This document shows positions 41,884 through 46,555 of a stretch of 46,555 bases of DNA, piece after piece. The notes under the pieces are model-generated. The model had not been told where the DNA came from, ran no database searches, and saw only the letters and a program-made list of their open reading frames with translations. Source of the DNA: Caulobacter sp. GTDB lineage: Bacteria; Pseudomonadota; Alphaproteobacteria; Caulobacterales; Caulobacteraceae. Made by a program: the position numbers and the translations under genes. The stretch is from contig JAMFTA010000027.1 in NCBI GenBank assembly GCA_026225565.1, forward strand, positions 1 to 46,555, given 5' to 3'. Positions within the stretch are counted from its first letter, which is position 1, and the number at the start of each line of letters is the position of its first letter.

Positions 41884-43221
41884 TCAGTCGAGCGGTCGCG
41901 GCGCGCCCGTTTCCATATATTCGGCGAGCACGCGGTGGAAGTTGGTCACCCCGCGCTCCTGCACCGGATTGGGCCGGGGGCCGGGGAAACCGCGCGATTT
42001 CACCCCTTGCTGCACCGCGCCCATATTGGCGAAGTCCTGGCCGAGCACCTTGCGCCACGCCGCCTCGTCCTCGATCGGGGTGTAGCGGTTTTCGGGCTTG
42101 GGCTCCTGACCCTCGGGAAAGCGCTCGATGACATAGACCTCGAAGATGCAGCTGTCCGGATTGAAGCCGTCCGGCCTGGCGCGATAGCAAAGGGCGAAGG
42201 TCGGCCCCTGGATCACCACCGTATTGGGGAAGATGTGCCACACGGTGCCCGCCTTGGAGAAGTGCGCCGGATCGATCTTAGGCCACATCACCCCCCGCGC
42301 GGCGTCGGCCTTGGCGGCCTGCATCATCAGGTGGGCCTGGACCTGCATCGGCGGCGTGTCCGCGGGCAACTCATCGACAAGCCGAGCGGCGGCGTCAACG
42401 ATGGTCTGGGTGGTGGTGGCGTTGACCTCTTCCCAAAGCTGGCCGAGCACATCGGCCAGGGCGACCCGCATGTCGGGCGCGTCGCCGGTCCCGCCCGAGG
42501 CGCCGCCAAAGCCCTTCTGCGCACCTGGCCCGAACACGGTATGTTTGCCGTGGGCCTGGCTCCAAGTCGACTTGACGCCGTACTTGGTGAGTTGCGGGTG
42601 GGTGCCGGGGACGTGGTAGCCCTCGACGAAGGCCTCGATGGCGATCTTCCAATTGCAGGGGAAGTTTAGCCACTGGCGCCAGCGATAGCGCATCTTGTCC
42701 AATTCGAACGGATCGAGCATGTCCGCGGCGACGCCGAGATAGGTCCGCAGCGGTTCGGCCTCCGGGTCCATGTTGATGAACACCCAGCCGCCCCAGCTAT
42801 CGACCTTGACCTGCTTCATGCGCAGATTGTCGTCGGTGAGCGCGCCCTCCCACTCCTCGCGCGCCAGGGCCTCCACATTTTCACCCTCAAGGCTCCACTT
42901 CCAGCCATGGAACCTGCAGACGAAGCGCTTGGTATGGCCGCAGCCTTGGGCCAGCCGACGACCGCGGTGGAGGCAGACATTATAGTAGGCCGCGATGCGG
43001 TCGGCTGAGACGCGCACGACGATGATCGACTCATCGAGGATTTCATAGGTTACATAGTCGCCAACCTTGGGTATCTCCTCGGCGCGACACGCCACCTGCC
43101 AAACCTTGGCCCAGAGCTTTTCGTCCTCGGCGCGGGCGTAGGCCTGCGAGACGTAGGGCTCGATCCCGATCACCACGGGCCGGTCGGTGATCTCGCGGCC
43201 GATCTTGTTCAAGACGGTCAT
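41884..43221 (-). CDS. Rieske non-haem iron oxygenase, alpha subunit (second)
   Basis: The 445-residue protein has Rieske ligands C83/H85 (CLHRG) and C102/H105 in CRFHGW, where Arg replaces the usual Pro. The catalytic iron site has H203 and H208 in EGYHVPGTH. The residue bridging the two centres is Glu (E200), as in the other Rieske oxygenase of this window. An Asp ligand lies later but is not securely placed by eye. It shares the general layout of the first enzyme but is clearly diverged from it, so the two probably act at different steps. No beta subunit is adjacent. It lies about 120 bases downstream of a P450 gene in the same direction. Confidence 0.92.
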   Translation of the reverse strand: MTVLNKIGREITDRPVVIGIEPYVSQAYARAEDEKLWAKVWQVACRAEEIPKVGDYVTYEILDESIIVVRVSADRIAAYYNVCLHRGRRLAQGCGHTKRFVCRFHGWKWSLEGENVEALAREEWEGALTDDNLRMKQVKVDSWGGWVFINMDPEAEPLRTYLGVAADMLDPFELDKMRYRWRQWLNFPCNWKIAIEAFVEGYHVPGTHPQLTKYGVKSTWSQAHGKHTVFGPGAQKGFGGASGGTGDAPDMRVALADVLGQLWEEVNATTTQTIVDAAARLVDELPADTPPMQVQAHLMMQAAKADAARGVMWPKIDPAHFSKAGTVWHIFPNTVVIQGPTFALCYRARPDGFNPDSCIFEVYVIERFPEGQEPKPENRYTPIEDEAAWRKVLGQDFANMGAVQQGVKSRGFPGPRPNPVQERGVTNFHRVLAEYMETGAPRPLD

Positions 43222-43341
43222 TGCAGAACCTCCTCTTCCATAATTTCACGCTGGCGGCGGTCAGCCAGGCTTGGCTGCGGTCTCGAACGCTGGCGCTCCC
43301 AGTCATCCCCTCATGAGGCGATTGCTGGACGAAGGCAGAGT

Positions 43342-44538
43342 TCAGACGACGTCGCAAGAGACGATGGCGTTACGTAACTCGTAGCTCATCAGCGGTGCAT
43401 TCCAGGTCATGTCCGGGCGCCGCTTCAAGCGCAGACCGGGCACTCTCATCAACCGGTCGACGAAGACACGGGTCTCGCTGAGCGCCACCTGCGAGCCGGG
43501 GCAGTGATGGGCGCCGTCGCCAAAGCTCATGAAAGAGCCGTTTTGCTTCTGACGCTTCGCCCGGTCCGGGTCCAGCACATAGGGACAAGGTCCGACCACC
43601 GACTCGTCGCTGTTGACGGATCTGAGATCGACCGCAAACCTCGATCCCGCCGCCACCGGGCCCTCCGACGTCGCCGTAATATCCTCGGCGACATTGCGGT
43701 GAAGCAGAGCGGCGATCGGTTCGAGGCGGAGAATCTCTTGCAGGATGGCGAGCTGCCCCTGCTCATCGGCGGCGAGGAAGCGTTCGCGGAGGTCAGGCCG
43801 GTCGAACAGATGCCAAGCCACCATGACGATGAACTCCCGGGTCGTCACCATGCCGGCGGTGGCGTAGGTCATGCATTCGATCATGATCGCGCGGTCGGAA
43901 TATCCTCGGTCCAGCGTCTGGGAGATGATGTCGTCACGCCGCTCGATGCGTCGCGCCTGCACGGCCGGTCGCACGTCCTTGACGTAGAATTGATAGCCGC
44001 ACCACGCCCGTTGCGCCTTGTTGAGCAGGCGGCCGAGGCCCTTGACGGTGGTGAAGGAGTGCTTGAGCAGCGCAGCAATCCGGGGCGCCATCTTGCGCTG
44101 GTCGCTATCGGTCAAGCCCACGATGACCGATGCGACCGACACCGCCAATTCGAAGCTGATGTCGTCAAGTTGCGCCTCGCCGCGGGCCTGCAGCCGCGCC
44201 AGCAGTTCGTCGGTGGTGCGTTCCATCACTTGACGGTAGCGGGTCGAGATCGCCTTGGGCGTGAAGAAGGGCACGATGGCGGCGCGCCGGCGCCGGTGCG
44301 TCTCCCCATCGAGATAGAAGACAGGCACATGTTCTGGATTGCCCACGTCGATCTGCTCGGCGCCCGCCCCAGCCTGTTTGGCGTTCGGGCTGCGCAAGAT
44401 GTCTCTTGCGAAAGCGAAGCTGCCGATAAGTTGGGCGCCCGCCTCGGCCTGCACATACTGCGCGGCGAGCCGAGCGGACTTTCGGTCGTCGCGACTTGGG
44501 TCGAAGGGACAGGATGCATCGATTTGCGTAGTGACCAC
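43342..44538 (-). CDS. Cytochrome P450 with atypical I-helix
   Basis: The P450 has about 398 residues, with an ExxR motif in QEILRLEP and the haem loop [12 protein letters not shown] with its cysteine ligand. The I-helix motif is AGMVTT: the threonine is kept but the acidic residue before it is Val. That pair normally helps proton delivery to oxygen, so chemistry may differ. N-terminal [18 protein letters not shown] is the C-helix region. The GTG at 44538 is chosen because GGGAGAG lies five bases upstream; the frame runs to 44577, overlapping the divergent TetR gene. It is probably controlled by that TetR and followed by the second Rieske oxygenase. Confidence 0.9.
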   Translation of the reverse strand: MVTTQIDASCPFDPSRDDRKSARLAAQYVQAEAGAQLIGSFAFARDILRSPNAKQAGAGAEQIDVGNPEHVPVFYLDGETHRRRRAAIVPFFTPKAISTRYRQVMERTTDELLARLQARGEAQLDDISFELAVSVASVIVGLTDSDQRKMAPRIAALLKHSFTTVKGLGRLLNKAQRAWCGYQFYVKDVRPAVQARRIERRDDIISQTLDRGYSDRAIMIECMTYATAGMVTTREFIVMVAWHLFDRPDLRERFLAADEQGQLAILQEILRLEPIAALLHRNVAEDITATSEGPVAAGSRFAVDLRSVNSDESVVGPCPYVLDPDRAKRQKQNGSFMSFGDGAHHCPGSQVALSETRVFVDRLMRVPGLRLKRRPDMTWNAPLMSYELRNAIVSCDVV

Positions 44539-44559
44539 GTTTCTCTCCCACGTTAGATT

Positions 44560-44576
44560 TGATACACAATGGATCA
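44560..44576. promoter_or_regulatory. Imperfect palindrome over the TetR start, candidate operator
   Basis: TGATACACAATGGATCA pairs at six of eight positions about its centre. It lies between the divergent P450 and TetR genes and covers the TetR start codon at 44569. The TetR gene has no ribosome site, so a leaderless transcript starting at or near the ATG is possible. Binding here could repress both directions. Confidence 0.45.
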
Positions 44577-45144
44577 TAACTCTTCGACTTTGCCTCCGTC
44601 AACGCGCAGGGACCCGCGCGTTGAACGATCGCGGGCCGCGCTTCGCGACGCCTTGCTGACGCTGCTCGAGGATGCGCCGTTCGACAGGATCACCATTCGG
44701 CAGGTCAGCGCCCGCGCCGGAGCGGGCTACGCCACATTCTTTCGCCATTATCCCGACAAGCACGCCTTGTTGAACGATCTCGCGGCGGACGAAATCGGCG
44801 AATTGCTCAACCGCGCCCTGCCTGTCGTCTTTGCGGCCGACACGCGCACCGCGTCCCTGGCCCTCTGCACCTATGTCTATGAGCGGCGCCGACTCTGGGC
44901 CGCTCTGCTGACCGGCGGGGCCGCCGGCGTGATGCGCGAGCAATTCATCCGCCAGGCGCGCTTGATTGCGCCCGAAAGAGCGGAACCGAGGGGGTGGCTG
45001 CCAATGGATCTGAGAGTCGTGTTCGGCGTGTCAGGCGTGATCGAGATCATGGTGTGGTGGCTGCGCGATCAGGATCACCTTTCGGTCGATCACGTGGCGG
45101 AGATTCTCGACCGCCTGGTGATCACGCCCACCGTAACAGGCTGA
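44569..45144 (+). CDS. TetR-family transcriptional regulator
   Basis: The 191-residue protein has a TetR HTH at about residues 18-68 (VERSRAALRDALLTLLEDAP, then ITIRQVSARAGAGYATFFRHYPDK). A helical ligand domain follows. It is divergent from the P450 at 43342-44538, with only 30 bases between starts, and most likely represses it. A strong intrinsic terminator follows. The ligand is presumably a pathway compound but cannot be inferred. Confidence 0.92.
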   Translation: MDHNSSTLPPSTRRDPRVERSRAALRDALLTLLEDAPFDRITIRQVSARAGAGYATFFRHYPDKHALLNDLAADEIGELLNRALPVVFAADTRTASLALCTYVYERRRLWAALLTGGAAGVMREQFIRQARLIAPERAEPRGWLPMDLRVVFGVSGVIEIMVWWLRDQDHLSVDHVAEILDRLVITPTVTG

Positions 45145-45171
45145 TTCCGCCGCTTCCGCCGGATTCTCAAT

Positions 45172-45195
45172 AAACCGAGATCGTCTCGGTTTTTC
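45172..45195 (+). terminator. Intrinsic terminator after the TetR gene
   Basis: AAACCGAGA (45172-45180) and TCTCGGTTT (45184-45192) pair perfectly around TCG. The descending arm runs into five T residues (45190-45194). This is a textbook rho-independent terminator 27 bases after the TetR stop. Confidence 0.85.
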
Positions 45196-45275
45196 TTGAC
45201 GTGACCGCTCGATCGCGCGAGTTTCCGTTAAATGCCGACGGCGGGCCTTCGGAAAAAAATATTTGGAGGAGAACG

Positions 45276-46082
45276 ATGTCTAGCGTTCTTGACGGCAACA
45301 AAGCGAAGATCGCCCGGCGGGTCATCGAGGTGCTCGAATTTTTCGACGAGCGCAATCGCCGCGCGACGGTGATGGATATCGTTCGCCGGTACAATCGGCC
45401 CCAATCGAGCACATCCGAACTGCTCGCGAGCCTCGTTCAACTCGGCGTGCTCTACAGCGAGCCAGGATCGCGCTCCTATACGCTCACCCCACGCGCAGCG
45501 ATCTTAGGATCTCTCTCTCAGCCTCGCCTTGTGCGCGACGGCGGCCTTTGGGCGCTGATCGATCGATTGGTGGCCCAGACCGGCCTCGGGATCGCCCTGC
45601 TTGGCATGGTCGGCCTCAACGTTCAGGTCTTCCGCTGGACGGAGGGCTCGAAATATCTGCCCCGCGATCTGGGCGACCTGAGAAACGGCGCACAGGATCT
45701 GCTTTGCGCTTCCGCTTCAGGACAATTGCTTCTGTCCACCATCAAGGGGGAGCGTCGTGCGGGCGTGATCCGCCGTCTGAACGCCGAAGCACCCAAGGAC
45801 CGCAAGTTCAACTATCCGGAGATGATCCAGCAGGTTCAGGACTTGGGGCGACAAGGCTATTGCATCGGGCCGGGCGGGTTCGCAGGCGCGACAGAGATGG
45901 CCGCAGTCCTCGTACCGACCGACCCGGGGGAGCGTCCAATGGTCTTGAGCTTTGTCTACGAGCCCACCGGGGATATAGATCCGCAGGCCTTGGTCGAATT
46001 GCTGCAAAAATCGGTGCAGCGATGCGTGGCCCAGCCAATGACCAACCGCACCGAGCCAGCAGCGATATCGAGCGCGGCTTGA
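45276..46082 (+). CDS. IclR-type transcriptional regulator
   Basis: The 268-residue protein has an N-terminal winged HTH (RRVIEVLEFFDERNRRATVMDIV, then NRPQSSTSELLASLVQLGVL, GSRSYTLTPRAAIL). The C-terminal region resembles the IclR effector domain (LRNGAQDLLCASASGQLLLS, GGFAGATEMAAVLVP). IclR proteins control aromatic and other catabolic genes. The ATG at 45276 follows GGAGGAG and is preferred to the earlier in-frame start at 45201. It is followed in the same direction by a MaoC-type gene about 210 bases on, and so may control the genes beyond the window edge. Confidence 0.88.
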   Translation: MSSVLDGNKAKIARRVIEVLEFFDERNRRATVMDIVRRYNRPQSSTSELLASLVQLGVLYSEPGSRSYTLTPRAAILGSLSQPRLVRDGGLWALIDRLVAQTGLGIALLGMVGLNVQVFRWTEGSKYLPRDLGDLRNGAQDLLCASASGQLLLSTIKGERRAGVIRRLNAEAPKDRKFNYPEMIQQVQDLGRQGYCIGPGGFAGATEMAAVLVPTDPGERPMVLSFVYEPTGDIDPQALVELLQKSVQRCVAQPMTNRTEPAAISSAA

Positions 46083-46293
46083 TAGACGGTTAAATTCTGT
46101 TTTTTCAATAGGTTATCGCCAATCGCCACTGCCGATCTCGGCCGACTGGCGAGGTCGATGGTTCAATAGTTCGGGTAGGCGCGCAGCGTATGACCCGTAT
46201 AAGATCTGGATTTCCCGCCGTCGCCACTGGCGGCTTCAACGATAAGCTGAGGGCGGCTGCACGTCCTCGTATGCACCTAGCTGGAGAGTTTCA
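46083..46293. other. Intergenic region before MaoC-type gene
   Basis: The 211 bases hold no gene. A T-run (46102-46107) soon after the IclR stop has no clear stem before it. TATAAG at about 46198 could be a -10 element for the MaoC-type gene, but its -35 is unclear. Confidence 0.35.
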
Positions 46294-46555
46294 ATGTCGG
46301 ATGTCGCCATCGTCGAGAGCACGGCCGAGCTGGACACCAGCGACGTCGACAAGTGGGTCGGCAAGCCCGTCATTTTTGCGGAAATGTGGGATAGCTGCAA
46401 TGCGACCGATATCCGCCGATGGGTGCAGGCGCTGGACTATCCCAATCCCATCCACTGGGATGAGGAGTTCGCCAAGAAGTCCAAGTTCGGCGGCATCGTG
46501 GCGCCTCAGTCCTTCACCGTCGCCATGGACTACGGTCATGGCTGCCACCCGGCCT
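46294..46555 (+). CDS. MaoC-like (FAS1-type) dehydratase domain protein, 5' part only
   Basis: The gene starts at ATG 46294, six bases after GGAGAG, and runs off the window after 87 codons. The visible protein (MSDVAIVESTAELDTSDVDK at the start) contains WVQALDYPNPIHWDEEFAKKSKFGGIVAPQSFTVAMDYG. This matches the N-terminal hot-dog domain of MaoC-type enoyl-CoA hydratases (the PNPIHxDxxxA pattern and G-IVAPQ). These hydrate enoyl-CoA intermediates in beta-oxidation-like routes, and two-gene heteromers are common in steroid side-chain degradation. This fits the CoA-transferase and crotonase genes nearby. A second hydratase subunit may follow outside the window. Confidence 0.88.
   Translation, partial: MSDVAIVESTAELDTSDVDKWVGKPVIFAEMWDSCNATDIRRWVQALDYPNPIHWDEEFAKKSKFGGIVAPQSFTVAMDYGHGCHPA

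Noticed and set aside
1-46555. CRISPR arrays, tRNA/rRNA genes, insertion sequences, integrases
   Set aside because: None was seen on reading both strands; no transposase or repeat-spacer pattern was found.

Overview
The window is 46.6 kb of high-GC DNA from a Gram-negative bacterium, most likely an alphaproteobacterium of the Caulobacterales/Sphingomonadales type. This rests on the TonB-dependent receptors, the POT-type peptide carrier, the single-chain-style indolepyruvate oxidoreductase, the dense set of oxygenases and CoA enzymes, and the codon bias that leaves long antisense reading frames. No rRNA, tRNA, CRISPR array, insertion sequence or phage gene was seen. The first and last genes are cut by the window edges.

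Region 1 (1-7860) is ordinary outer-surface and transport content: the end of a TonB-dependent receptor overlapping an exported 5'-nucleotidase-type metallophosphatase, a single-domain bacterial globin, an 821-residue exported protein of unknown function, and a divergent ABC exporter.

Region 2 (7921-15613) looks like a small peptide or peptidoglycan-fragment use module. A minus-strand operon encodes a TonB receptor, a dipeptide epimerase and a membrane-anchored serine hydrolase. It is divergent from an RpiR-type regulator followed by a POT-family peptide carrier. Two promoters facing opposite ways overlap almost exactly in the shared intergenic region.

Region 3 (15754-46555) is a catabolic cluster of about 30 kb. 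It contains two Rieske oxygenase alpha subunits, two cytochromes P450, an adrenodoxin-type ferredoxin and a Rieske ferredoxin. It also has two short-chain dehydrogenases, a VOC protein, an amidohydrolase, an aldo/keto reductase and a KstD-like flavoprotein that keeps the catalytic tyrosines of 3-ketosteroid dehydrogenases. CoA chemistry is represented by a crotonase, a pair of CaiB/BaiF CoA-transferases and the start of a MaoC-type hydratase. A HyuA/HyuB (hydantoinase/oxoprolinase/carboxylase type) pair, a kinase-fold phosphotransferase and an indolepyruvate:ferredoxin oxidoreductase in two reading frames complete it. Five regulators (TetR, AraC, GntR, TetR, IclR) are interspersed, so the region is probably several separately controlled segments. 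Ring hydroxylation, dehydrogenation, CoA activation and beta-oxidation-like steps suggest degradation of a polycyclic compound such as a steroid or terpenoid, or of an aromatic compound. The substrate cannot be read from sequence. No ferredoxin reductase is present in the window.

Several enzymes have changed catalytic residues: the metallophosphatase, the POT carrier, the phosphotransferase, one CoA-transferase and one P450. These are listed as separate findings.
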